A DNA stretch of 64,000 bases from Deltaproteobacteria bacterium (lineage in GTDB: Bacteria; Myxococcota; B64-G9), in the NCBI GenBank assembly GCA_016935365.1, contig JAFGRB010000033.1, forward strand, positions 1-64,000, in the 5' to 3' direction. The position numbers were made by a program, and so were the translations under genes. Position 1 is the first letter of the stretch. Each line of letters starts with the position of its first letter. Positions 9,784 to 22,995 of the stretch are shown in pieces. The notes under the pieces are model-generated. The model was not told the DNA's origin. It was given only the letters and a program-made list of their open reading frames with translations, and searched no databases.

Positions 9784-11139
9784 TCAGGGCTCGGGGTAGA
9801 GGCGCTGCCCCTCATCGCGGATATTTGCGAAGGGCAGGGGATGGAAGAGCAGTTGCTCCTGGCCGTCGATGCGGATGCGGCCCGTGGCCCAGGGCGGATC
9901 GTTCATGGCGGCCTGGCTCGGCACCACGCGCTGTGCAGGGCCGGTCACGTGGCCGGGCAGGATGGCCTGCCAGGACCCTATCCGACAGACAAGCCCCTCA
10001 TCCGCTGGAGCGCTCGCCTCGGTACGGCGATCGAGATGCAGGACCGAGAGGTCGCTCGTCTCGCTGCGGGTCAGGATGCGCTCGACGACCCGCAGCGGGA
10101 CCCAGAGGGAGCCTATTTCGGTCTCGACGGGAATCGCCTCCAGGCTGGAGTGCCAGACGGGCAGCTCGATCACCAAGTGCTGGCCCGGGCTGGCTGCGAG
10201 GTCCTTCCAGATGCGCCCGCGCAGCTGCGAGACGTCCTCTCGCAGGTGCTTGTCGAGCTGCGGCGCCGGCCTCTCTTGCAGCCCGTCGTCCCAGACGTCC
10301 AGGACGAGCAGGGAGGCCTCCTGGCGTCCCTCGATGCGGATCGAGGCCACGGTGGCCTTGCCGAGCTTTCTCCTCTTGGCCGGGTCGTCGAGCCCGTGCG
10401 CCAGGATCTGCTCGAGCAGGGCTTCGAGGATCCGGGCCAGTGGCTCGAACTGCCGGAAGCCGACCTCCAGCCGCCCGCACTGGTACTGCAGGGAGACCGG
10501 CTTGGTGTGCTCTCTTCCCCAGCGGCGGCAGCGCTCGCGGAGGCGCAGCAGCGTGGGCGCAAGAGGAACACGATGCACCACGGCCAGCTCTTGGCCAAGG
10601 CGCCGGGCCACTCTGTGCAGGCGAGCCGCACACGCCATGGCCTGCCGCCGACAACTGCGCAGCTGCTCGCTCTCGATGCGCAGCTGGCCTCCCAGCTCCA
10701 AGGCCATCTCCGCGTCCGGCGACAGCGCGTGGCTGTCGGCCTGCAGGCCGAGGGATCCCAGACGGCGCGCTCCGTGGTCGAGCACACGGGAGAGCTGGTC
10801 CAGATCCCTTTCGGCCTGCTCGAGCTGCCCGAGCCATTCGAGCTCGGCTCGCTCGGCTGGCTCGGCCAGCGAGACGATCAGACCCGAGAGCCGCTCCAGC
10901 ACCTCCTCCACGCCCAAGGGGCTGCCTTTTTTCCGGTCGAGCTTGCTCTCTAGCTCGGCGAGCTGTTTCTCGACCGAGCCGAGGCCCGCGACGGTTGCGG
11001 CCTCGCGCAAGGTGAGCAGCCGAAAACGGATGCTGTCGGCCTCCGGTGGGGACTCCTGCTGGCCGAGCCATGCGAGCAGCTGGCGGATCTCCTCGGCCAG
11101 GGTGATCAGCACTTCGTGATGGTTGGGCAGACTTCTCAT
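9784..11139 (-). CDS. CheA-like protein with apparently degenerate HPt and HATPase motifs
   Basis: HPt-like helix RFRLLTLREAATVAGLGSVEKQLAELE; CheA P4-like LLEQILAHGLDDPAKRRKLGKATVASIRIEG..LLVLDVWDDG; CheW-like C-terminal part. ATGA overlap with upstream gene; only the distal part of track ORF 9784..13143 is real. Confidence 0.65.
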   Translation of the reverse strand: MRSLPNHHEVLITLAEEIRQLLAWLGQQESPPEADSIRFRLLTLREAATVAGLGSVEKQLAELESKLDRKKGSPLGVEEVLERLSGLIVSLAEPAERAELEWLGQLEQAERDLDQLSRVLDHGARRLGSLGLQADSHALSPDAEMALELGGQLRIESEQLRSCRRQAMACAARLHRVARRLGQELAVVHRVPLAPTLLRLRERCRRWGREHTKPVSLQYQCGRLEVGFRQFEPLARILEALLEQILAHGLDDPAKRRKLGKATVASIRIEGRQEASLLVLDVWDDGLQERPAPQLDKHLREDVSQLRGRIWKDLAASPGQHLVIELPVWHSSLEAIPVETEIGSLWVPLRVVERILTRSETSDLSVLHLDRRTEASAPADEGLVCRIGSWQAILPGHVTGPAQRVVPSQAAMNDPPWATGRIRIDGQEQLLFHPLPFANIRDEGQRLYPEP

Positions 11140-13301
11140 CCATCGCTCTCGGATGGCGCGGGCGAACCGCCGCGTATCCGGTCGCGGGCCTGCTCGGCGG
11201 TCTGCTGGATGCGGATCAGGATCTCGCTCGCATCGGCCGAGAGCATCTCGATGCCCTCGGTGGCTGCTATCTCGGTCAGCTGCCGGATGGCCTTCTCCAG
11301 AGCGACTTGCTGTCGGGCCAGCGTCCGGGTCAGGCTCGAGGGGATCGGTCGGCCGGTGTCGAACCGCTCGATCAAGCTGATGATCTCCTCGGCGGTCTCC
11401 GCCATGGCCTTGCTGCTGCGTCCCACCTCGGCGAGCGTATCCGCACTCCGGGCTCTCAGCGAGCGCAAGCGGTCCAGATTCGACTGCAGCTCGCGGACGT
11501 CCGCTGCGAGCGATGTCGCGCCGGGCTGGACGCTCGAGGCCTTGTCCCGCAGGATCTCCGAGCGGCGCTCGATGGAGAGCCTCAGGCGTTCCCAGGCATC
11601 GATGCTCGAGACGGATTGCTGGCAGGCCCGCAAGGTGCGCCCGAAGACCGTCTGGACTTGCTCCACCGATCGGGCGAGGTTGTTCAGGGACTCGGTGATC
11701 GTCTCGACCAGGTCGGAGGTCGAGCGCGACAGCCCGCGGGCGTCGTCGACCAGCATGTCGAGCCTTGCTGGCGACTCGGCGTCCGCGCTGACAGCCAGGT
11801 TCGTCGAGACGGCCTCGACCTCTCGCTGGAGAGCCTGGATCCGATCCGCGGCAGCGCTGAGCTCGGAGATGCGATCCGCCAGCAGGCGAAAGCCGCTGGA
11901 CAGGGCCTGGAGCGACTCGTCGATCTGCCGCCGCATGGCGGGATCGAAGGCGGGTGGTGCCTCGCGCTGAACCTCGTCGAGCGTATCGACGACAAGACGG
12001 CAGAGGCCCTCGATTTGGACGCCGAGCAGGTCCAGCAACCCGCCTCCGCCGGAGCTGCCCGCCCGATCGGCTGGCTCGTCCTGAAGAGGAGCGAGCTGGA
12101 GGGCGAGACCCTCGATCCGCGCTGCTGCGTCTTTCATATGGAAAGAGGCCTGGTGGAGGGTCTCCAGCCGCTCGGTCAGGGAGTCCAACAAGCGGTTGAT
12201 GGCCGTGGCCAGCTCCTCCAGGACGCCGGGCTCCACCTGGACCCGGAGGCTCAGGTTGCCCTCGGATGCGCGGTCGAGTGCGAGCTTGAGTGCTCCGATC
12301 CGATCCCGGACATGCGCAGCCGTGGCGTCGTGCTCGCCGAGCCGTCTCATGCGCTCGAGCAGGCGGGTGAGGCTGGAGGCGAGATCTTCGAGCAGGCCCT
12401 TGTGCTCGAAACGCTCCGGTCCGACGCGCTCCGGCTCCTCGACCGTCTTTCTCGCTGCGCGGGTCAGCATCTCGAGCGGCGAGATCATGCGGCGGTGCAG
12501 CCACCAGATCGCCAGGGCGGCCAGCAGGACGGCCAGGGCCGGCAGCGCCAGAGAGAGGCTGCGGGCCGTCAAGGAGAGCTGCTGGCTGAGCGACTGGATC
12601 GAATCGCTGACAACAGCCGTCTCGGGGACCTGGATCGGGGCGGAGCTGCTCTTCTCGACCGTGGGAGGCGGAACGAACACGCCCACCAGGTACGGCCCCG
12701 CGCCCAGGGTCCGCCACTGCCATCCGTGGCGGTCGGCCGGGGGGCTGGGGCGGTTCGCGGACCACTCCTTCGCCAGGCGGGGCATCGCCTTGGTGAGCGG
12801 ACCGCTCGCCTTGCCGGAGCGGGAGAGCAGAATGGTCGGCGGATCCGGGATGAAGACCACGGCCTCGGAGAAGGGATCCGTACCGGACTGCAGGGCGGCC
12901 TTGGCGGCCTTGTCCTCCGAGAGCTGCTCGGGCTTCTTGTCGGACAGCGGTAGCAGGCGGTTGCAGAGCTCGTCGAGACCCTCGCGTACACCGAGCTCGA
13001 ATCTCGCGATATGCAGCTTGTCGGCGACGGCCCGGTGCTGCCTGTCGAGATCCTCTGCCCGCCTGGCCAGATCGCGGATCGCATCGCGGACGGACTCGAG
13101 CCGGGTCGTGGTGGCCAGCTCGACATCGCGTACGTCGGAGCACAGGGGCAACAGGACCAGGGGGACGGCGAGGACGGGCAGCAAGGCCAGTCCGGCAGCG
13201 ATGGCGGCCAGCTTGATGCCCAGGCCCTTCAACCCGGGTTTGAAACGTGGAGGCTCCGCCTGGTCGTCGACGGGCTGTGCGTTGTCTCGGTCCGCCTGCA
13301 T
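11136..13301 (-). CDS. Methyl-accepting chemotaxis-like transmembrane receptor with atypical signalling tip
   Basis: Two TM segments flanking a ~180 aa extracytoplasmic region, HAMP-like region (WWLHRRMISPLEML), long coiled coil. Confidence 0.7.
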   Translation of the reverse strand: MQADRDNAQPVDDQAEPPRFKPGLKGLGIKLAAIAAGLALLPVLAVPLVLLPLCSDVRDVELATTTRLESVRDAIRDLARRAEDLDRQHRAVADKLHIARFELGVREGLDELCNRLLPLSDKKPEQLSEDKAAKAALQSGTDPFSEAVVFIPDPPTILLSRSGKASGPLTKAMPRLAKEWSANRPSPPADRHGWQWRTLGAGPYLVGVFVPPPTVEKSSSAPIQVPETAVVSDSIQSLSQQLSLTARSLSLALPALAVLLAALAIWWLHRRMISPLEMLTRAARKTVEEPERVGPERFEHKGLLEDLASSLTRLLERMRRLGEHDATAAHVRDRIGALKLALDRASEGNLSLRVQVEPGVLEELATAINRLLDSLTERLETLHQASFHMKDAAARIEGLALQLAPLQDEPADRAGSSGGGGLLDLLGVQIEGLCRLVVDTLDEVQREAPPAFDPAMRRQIDESLQALSSGFRLLADRISELSAAADRIQALQREVEAVSTNLAVSADAESPARLDMLVDDARGLSRSTSDLVETITESLNNLARSVEQVQTVFGRTLRACQQSVSSIDAWERLRLSIERRSEILRDKASSVQPGATSLAADVRELQSNLDRLRSLRARSADTLAEVGRSSKAMAETAEEIISLIERFDTGRPIPSSLTRTLARQQVALEKAIRQLTEIAATEGIEMLSADASEILIRIQQTAEQARDRIRGGSPAPSESDG

Positions 13302-13305
13302 GGGA

Positions 13306-13620
13306 TCAGACCTCCACTGCCAGGGCCGCGGGTAGGCTCTCGGCGACGGTACATCCGTTTCGCTCCGCCCAGAATCGGGTATGCGCGTGGAAGGAGCCCG
13401 CCAGGATCAGCGGCGGTCCGCGGCGCCGGCCGAGCGCCCGGGCGAGCGCAAAGGGATTGATGGAGCAGCCATCCTTGTGCCAGACGATCCGCTCGATCCG
13501 TTCGGACTCGATCCACTCCAGCACCGAATCGATCTGGTCGGCCGAGCGTAGGCGGACCTCGCATTCCGAAGCGCCTTCCAGCATGGCCTGGTCGGGCGAT
13601 TGGGTCAGGATCAAGATCAT
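13306..13620 (-). CDS. Small (104 aa) receiver-like protein, probably a pseudo-receiver
   Basis: MILILTQSPDQAML..RIERIVWHKDGCSINPF..PPLILAGSFHAHTRFWAERNGCTVAESL; stop lies 4 bp upstream of the MCP-like start. Confidence 0.5.
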   Translation of the reverse strand: MILILTQSPDQAMLEGASECEVRLRSADQIDSVLEWIESERIERIVWHKDGCSINPFALARALGRRRGPPLILAGSFHAHTRFWAERNGCTVAESLPAALAVEV

Positions 13621-13675
13621 GGGAACCCCGAAAATGCACAGGGCGTTCTTCGCTGCCGCTTTCGCGCGGGGAGAA

Positions 13676-14881
13676 TCACGACGAGCGTTTTCGAACGATC
13701 CGGCTCGACAGCAGGCGATACAGGACCTTGCAGACGTCGAAAGAGCTGCGCCTGCTCGCCCGGACAATGTCCTTGATGGTCCGCTTGCCGTTGACGAGGG
13801 CGAGGACCCTGTCCTCATCCTGATCGAGCTTGATCTGCTTGATGACGCCGGTGGCGTCCTGGCAGCGGGCCAGCACCATGTCGAACTCCCGGATCTCCTT
13901 CTCGATCAACCCCCATTCATCCACACGCCTGAAGCCCTCCATCAGGACTTGATCCACCGACAGCTCGAGCTCGGCCTCTCGGCTCTCGATGGGCAGGTTC
14001 TCGGTGACGTAGAAGGCGAACTCGCCCTCTCCCCATCGAAGCACCTCGTACATCAGCTCTTCGGTCTGCTGGCGCAGGGCCTGCTTGAGATCGTCCTGCG
14101 AGATGTGATTGAGCTTGACGAGCTGCTCGCCGAGCAGCTTGGATGTGCCCCGGCGGCTCTCCAGGAAGACCTCCAGGTCGCGGGCAGAGATGGCGCCGCT
14201 CTCGATCAGAAAGCGCCCCAGCAAGAACTCATCGTCCACGTGGGCGGCCCGGGCGAAGATCACCGCGCCGTCGCGCAGGAAGATCTCGAGATGGGCCTGC
14301 CCTCGAGCGATGTGCAGGATGCCCGTATGGGCCTGAAACTTGAGCAGCTGGAAGATCTCCGCGGCCGGAATCATGCCCAGGTTGCCGCGCAGCGCCACGC
14401 GCCCGCGGGGATCCGATAGGTCTTCCGAGGTGGGGAGATCTTCCGGCTTGCGCTCCCCGACGGGCAGCAGTGGATCGGGGTTCTCCTCGGCACCCGAGTC
14501 GATGTACTTGTCGATGGCATGCTGGATGACGGTGCTCAGCGCCTCGGGCGAGAAGGGCTTGGTGATGAAATCGACGATGCCCATGGTCTTGACGAGCTTC
14601 TCGCCCATCATCTCGCCCTTGGCCGACATCAGCACGATGGGGATCTTGTCGAGATCGTCGCTCTCCCCGAGCGCCTTGCACACCTGGTAGCCGTTCATGC
14701 CGGGCATGAGGAAGTCGAGCAGGACGACGTCCGGCTTGATCTCCCTGACCTTGGCGATGCAGCTCTCGCCATCGTGGATGGAGATCACCTCGAGCCCCAG
14801 CTTGTTCAGCGTGTGGCCGATGACTTTGTGGATGGTCGGGCTGTCGTCGATGACCAGCACACGCCGTGCGGTCATGTGCAC
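13676..14881 (-). CDS. Response regulator with C-terminal DUF4388 (PatA-type) region
   Basis: Intact receiver RRVLVIDDSPTIHKV..DVVLLDFLMPGMNGYQV..IVLMSAKG..DFITKPF; DUF4388-like RGNLGMIPAAEIFQLLKFQAHTGILHIARGQAHLEIFLRDGAVIFA. Confidence 0.85.
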   Translation of the reverse strand: MHMTARRVLVIDDSPTIHKVIGHTLNKLGLEVISIHDGESCIAKVREIKPDVVLLDFLMPGMNGYQVCKALGESDDLDKIPIVLMSAKGEMMGEKLVKTMGIVDFITKPFSPEALSTVIQHAIDKYIDSGAEENPDPLLPVGERKPEDLPTSEDLSDPRGRVALRGNLGMIPAAEIFQLLKFQAHTGILHIARGQAHLEIFLRDGAVIFARAAHVDDEFLLGRFLIESGAISARDLEVFLESRRGTSKLLGEQLVKLNHISQDDLKQALRQQTEELMYEVLRWGEGEFAFYVTENLPIESREAELELSVDQVLMEGFRRVDEWGLIEKEIREFDMVLARCQDATGVIKQIKLDQDEDRVLALVNGKRTIKDIVRASRRSSFDVCKVLYRLLSSRIVRKRSS

Positions 14882-14899
14882 CTCGGTCCCGGTATCGGG

Positions 14900-15709
14900 T
14901 CAGAAAGATCGCACCTTGAGCTCGAGATCATGGGACACGGTCAGCACGCTGCTGTCTGCGACCTCGCGCCACTGGTGGCCTGGATCGCTCATGTCCGCGC
15001 CCAGCATGATGCCCTTGAACCTCAGATGGGCTTCCTTGCTCTCCTCGTCGCAGTCGACGTGCTTGCAGCTCTGGATGCCTTCCCGATGCGAGTAATGCAT
15101 GGGGATCCCACGGCAGACCGCGGCCATGACCTGGCCGTTGGTGGCCAGCATGGCGAAGGTCGACTCCTTCTTGTCCGCTCTATGCTCATCCGCGAACGCG
15201 ACGAGCTTCAGCAAGTAGTCGGCCAGGCTGCCGGCCGGCAGCTCGAGATCGTTGAGCTTGCCATCCTTGAACAGCTCGTCGAGCAGCCTGTGGAAGGCGA
15301 GCTCGCTCTCGGTTTCGCCACGGACGTTACGGGCCAGGAAAGGCGGCAGCGCGCGGAGGATCTCTTCGCGGTGCTCGTCGAGCCCGGAGAGCGTCCCCAC
15401 GTGGGCGAAGAGCCAGCGGCGGAAGCGGAAGGGATGGGTGTTGGCGTCCTTCCAGGCGCCCACGGTGCCGCGCCGGACGTGAACCAGCAGCACGTTGGAG
15501 CGGATCCCCTCGACCAGCTCGCGAAAGTCGATCTGGGAGAGGAGATCCGAGGGGCGTTTTCTCAGCAGCGGGTCGTCGCCGCTGTAATAGCCGACGCCCA
15601 CTCCGTCGTGGCGATCGTCCCGGGCCAGGCGCAAGGACTCGTTGACGTCCTGTATGGCGCACTCCAAAAGGTCCTCGTCGTTGCACATCAGGCCCAGCAT
15701 CCGGCACAT
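14900..15709 (-). CDS. Class II glutamine amidotransferase
   Basis: MCRMLGLMCN with catalytic Cys2; HDGVGVGYY; NVLLVHVRRGTVG; NTHPFRFRRWLFAHVGTL. Confidence 0.8.
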   Translation of the reverse strand: MCRMLGLMCNDEDLLECAIQDVNESLRLARDDRHDGVGVGYYSGDDPLLRKRPSDLLSQIDFRELVEGIRSNVLLVHVRRGTVGAWKDANTHPFRFRRWLFAHVGTLSGLDEHREEILRALPPFLARNVRGETESELAFHRLLDELFKDGKLNDLELPAGSLADYLLKLVAFADEHRADKKESTFAMLATNGQVMAAVCRGIPMHYSHREGIQSCKHVDCDEESKEAHLRFKGIMLGADMSDPGHQWREVADSSVLTVSHDLELKVRSF

Positions 15710-15841
15710 GCGAGCCTCCTTGGGAGAAGACGTCCCGGATGACAAACGCTACCGGATCGGGGCTTCGCGATCAAGCAAAACCCCATCGTCGGGAGAGGCG
15801 GGAGCTGCGAGCAGCCGGCTTCGCGCGGGCGGCGCCGAGGT

Positions 15842-19987
<4,146 letters not shown>

Positions 19988-20130
19988 ACCTCACAGAGAA
20001 TGGAGAGATACGGAATACACGGTTATTTCTAGCATTATCCAGACGTGGCTGTCAATTCGAGGCCCTCTGGGCTCGCGGGGCTTGATCTGGCGGATGGGGC
20101 GACCCTAGTATGCAGCCGGAGGAGGCTCGC

Positions 20131-21360
20131 ATGCGTGGAACGATCCTCGTCGCGCTCGTCCTGTGGGCGGTGGTCTCGGCAGTCGGCTGCCAGAAGGAGC
20201 CGGAGCTGGACGGCCGCAAGGTTACCGAGTGGATCTCCCTGCTCAGGCACCAGGACTGGGACATGCAGGAGAAGGCCGCGGACGCCCTGGTGCGCCTGGG
20301 GCCCGATGCCTTGCCCTATCTCAAGCGCACCCTGAAGACGGCCGGCCCGACCACCCGCCGCAGCGTGGTGGTCACGCTGGGCAAGATGGGGCCGGCTGCC
20401 AAGAGCGCGGTGCCCAACCTGCTCTCCCGGCTGGCCCGGGAGAAGGTGCCCATCATCCGGGTGGAGATCATCAAGGCGCTGGCCGCGATCGACCCGCGCG
20501 GCGCCGAGGTGGTGGCCGCGTTCGAGAAGCGCAAGCAGCGCGATGTGGAAGCGGACGTTCGGGCTGCGGCCGCCAGGGCCCTGGAGAGCCGCGAGGCGCC
20601 CCGGGCTCCGGCCGACAAGCCCGGCCCGGCGGCGCCCGGCGAGGCGCAGCCCGAGCGCTTCGAGCTCCGGGAGGCCGTGGCGGGCGTGGTCGGCAAGAAG
20701 GCGCCTGGCGTCAGCTTCGGGCTCATCGCCGAGGTGATCCGCGAGAAGCGCCGCGCAGCCCTGGTCTGGCCGGGTCTCAAGGCCGGTGAGATCCTCGACG
20801 ACGACGTGGTGGCCATGGTCTTCGAGCGCCGGCAGGACGGCTGGAAGATGCTGGCCGAGCACGGGCCCCTGCGGGGCGCGGACGCGGCCGGCAAGCTGGC
20901 CGAGGCGCTGGGCGGCGCGGACAAGCAGCGCGTCGTGCGCCCGTGCGGCGTGGCGCAGAACGAGCTGGCCGCCCACCTGGCGCGCTGGGGCGCGAGCTTC
21001 GCCCAGGCCCGCAAGGACAAGCAGGACGCTCGGGCCATGGAGGCCTACGAGCAGCTCAGCCGCGTCTTCGGGTACTCCCTGGTGGCGTTCGACGACGCGC
21101 TGGTCGAGATGCTGGCCCACGGGGCTTTCGACCGGCCGTGGCGGATCGACTGCGGGCAGGGGACGGACTGCCGGGCCGAGATCCAGGGCCCGGAAGGCGA
21201 GGCTGCCAAGCGGATCGCGATCCGGTTGCGGCCCTGCGGACAGGGTATGGTGATCGGCTCGCTGTCCCAGCAGCGCGCCGAGCCGGCCGCGGATGGGGGG
21301 CCGGCAGGGACCGAGAAGCCGGGCGCGGCCCGGGCATCGGACGGCGGTCAGGGGGGCTGA
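20131..21360 (+). CDS. Lipoprotein with HEAT-like repeats
   Basis: MRGTILVALVLWAVVSAVGCQKEPELDGRKVTEWISLLRHQDWDMQEKAADALVRLGPDALPYLKRTLK; track start 20110, 20131 fits the signal peptide. Confidence 0.75.
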   Translation: MRGTILVALVLWAVVSAVGCQKEPELDGRKVTEWISLLRHQDWDMQEKAADALVRLGPDALPYLKRTLKTAGPTTRRSVVVTLGKMGPAAKSAVPNLLSRLAREKVPIIRVEIIKALAAIDPRGAEVVAAFEKRKQRDVEADVRAAAARALESREAPRAPADKPGPAAPGEAQPERFELREAVAGVVGKKAPGVSFGLIAEVIREKRRAALVWPGLKAGEILDDDVVAMVFERRQDGWKMLAEHGPLRGADAAGKLAEALGGADKQRVVRPCGVAQNELAAHLARWGASFAQARKDKQDARAMEAYEQLSRVFGYSLVAFDDALVEMLAHGAFDRPWRIDCGQGTDCRAEIQGPEGEAAKRIAIRLRPCGQGMVIGSLSQQRAEPAADGGPAGTEKPGAARASDGGQGG

Positions 21361-21733
21361 GCGCCAGCTTGAGCAGGCGCACGCCCTCGTGCCACCAGTC
21401 GATCCGGTCCTCCAGCAGCGCACACAGCGAGAGCGCATCTCCGGCCAGCAGCAGGGCTGCGCGCCGGTGAGGCCACAGGCGGACCGCGCTGCGGGCCGAG
21501 CGCAGCACCTCGTCCGGGGCCAGCGAGCCGGGCCAGCCCAGCTGCACCCGGAGAAGCAGCAGGTGCAGCACGGCGCGGTCCGGCCGTAGCTGACTCGCCC
21601 GGCGGAGCCTCGCGAGCTCGGTGGCCGGCGGCGGCGGCGGATCGCACAAGATCTGCGCCCAGCGAGCGCGCGCCCTGGGCGGAAGCCGATCGAGCAGCCA
21701 GCGGTCGCGGTATCCGAAAGAGCGGCAGAGCAT
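21348..21733 (-). CDS. Hypothetical helical (TPR-like) protein, C-terminal boundary uncertain
   Basis: MLCRSFGYRDRWLLDRLPPRARARWAQILCDP..RAVLHLLLLRVQLGWPGSLAPDEVLRSARSAVRLWPHRRAALLLAGDAL; frame stays open to 21056, antisense to the HEAT lipoprotein. Confidence 0.4.
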
Positions 21734-21801
21734 GATCCCAGCCTAGCAGGCAGCCCTGACATGCGGCCGGCCGGCACGCGCCGGCACGCCGGCATGCGGA
21801 T

Positions 21802-21829
21802 TTGCGCTTCGCGACCGGGGTGATAGAAT
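21802..21829 (+). promoter_or_regulatory. Candidate sigma70-type promoter (TTGCGC-N16-TAGAAT with extended -10 TGA)
   Basis: ttgcgc at 21802 and tgatagaat ending 21829, 11 bp before ATG 21841. Confidence 0.4.
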
Positions 21830-21840
21830 CGAGCCCGGAC

Positions 21841-22959
21841 ATGCGCTGGTCCCGGAGGAGCTTCATCCAGAGCGCGCTCTCGGCAGCCGCCTTGGCGCTC
21901 TGGCCCCGAGGGCTTCGCGCCCAGCCGGCCGGCCGGTCGCGCGTGGTCGTGGTGCGCGACGGGCGGGCCTGGACGGGCCGGGGCTGGACGGACACCGATC
22001 TGGACGCCGGGCGGGTGGAGGCGATGATCGCCCGGGCGCTCCGCGAGCTGGTCGGGCTCGACGACGAGATCGAGGCGCTGCGGATCCTGCTGCCCGATCT
22101 GGTCGATGCGCGGGTGGCGATCAAGGTCAACTGCGTCAACCGCGCCCTGCCCACCCATCCCCGCTTCACGGACGCCCTGGCCGCGCTCATCACCCGGGCC
22201 GGCGCGCAGGCCTCGCAGCTCCTCGTCTACGACCGCAGCGATCACGAGCTCGCGCGTTGCGGCTACGCCCTCGGCCAGGGGGAGCGGATGCGGGTCGTGG
22301 GCTGCGATCACGCGGGCTATGGCTACGAGCAGGAGATCGCGCTCGGCGAGGCGGCGCTCCGGCTGGGGCGCATCGCGACCGAGGCGGATCACCTGCTGAG
22401 CGCCCCGGTGCTCAAGCAGCACGAGATGGCCGGCGTGACCCTGTCGCTCAAGAACCACTTCGGCTCCATCGATCACCCCGAGCTGCTGCACGGCCGGGAC
22501 CGGCAGTGCTCGCCGGGGATCGCGGAGCTCAACGCCTGCGAGGCGCTGCGCTCCAGGAGCCGTCTGGCCCTCGTCGACGCCCTGTTCGGCTCCTTCGCCT
22601 CGGGCCTGGCCGGAGAGCCGGACTTCGCGCCCATGGCCGTGATCGCCTCTGTGGACCCGGTGGCCGCGGACGCGGTCGGCCAGGCGCTGATCAACGCGCG
22701 CAGAGAAGAGCAGGGCCTGGGCCCCGTGGACGCCGTGCACCTGCGCGATGCCCAGGCGGCCGGGCTCGGTTGCTGCGATCTGGAGCGCATCGAGCGGATC
22801 GAGATCGAGCTCGCGCCCGTGGAGGAGCAGCGCGGTGAGACGGGCTGCGGGCCGACCGGCCGGCCGGGCGCTGCCGGGCTCGTCGCCCTGCTCGCTCCGG
22901 CCGCGCTCCGGGCGCGCAGATCGAGAAAATCCTTTGGAATCCGAAGCCGGTTGGAATAG
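21841..22959 (+). CDS. DUF362-type protein with Tat signal
   Basis: MRWSRRSFIQSALSAAALAL twin-arginine motif; VAIKVNCVN..PTHPRFTDAL, HEMAGVTLSLKNHFGSI, DPVAADAVG. Confidence 0.75.
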   Translation: MRWSRRSFIQSALSAAALALWPRGLRAQPAGRSRVVVVRDGRAWTGRGWTDTDLDAGRVEAMIARALRELVGLDDEIEALRILLPDLVDARVAIKVNCVNRALPTHPRFTDALAALITRAGAQASQLLVYDRSDHELARCGYALGQGERMRVVGCDHAGYGYEQEIALGEAALRLGRIATEADHLLSAPVLKQHEMAGVTLSLKNHFGSIDHPELLHGRDRQCSPGIAELNACEALRSRSRLALVDALFGSFASGLAGEPDFAPMAVIASVDPVAADAVGQALINARREEQGLGPVDAVHLRDAQAAGLGCCDLERIERIEIELAPVEEQRGETGCGPTGRPGAAGLVALLAPAALRARRSRKSFGIRSRLE

Positions 22960-22995
22960 ACTGCCCAGCCGATTGTCCGATTCTGGAGACGGGTC

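Noticed and set aside
11142-13143. N-terminal ~660 aa of track ORF 9784..13143
   Set aside because: Out-of-frame overlap with the MCP-like gene; only the segment from 11139 down is coding
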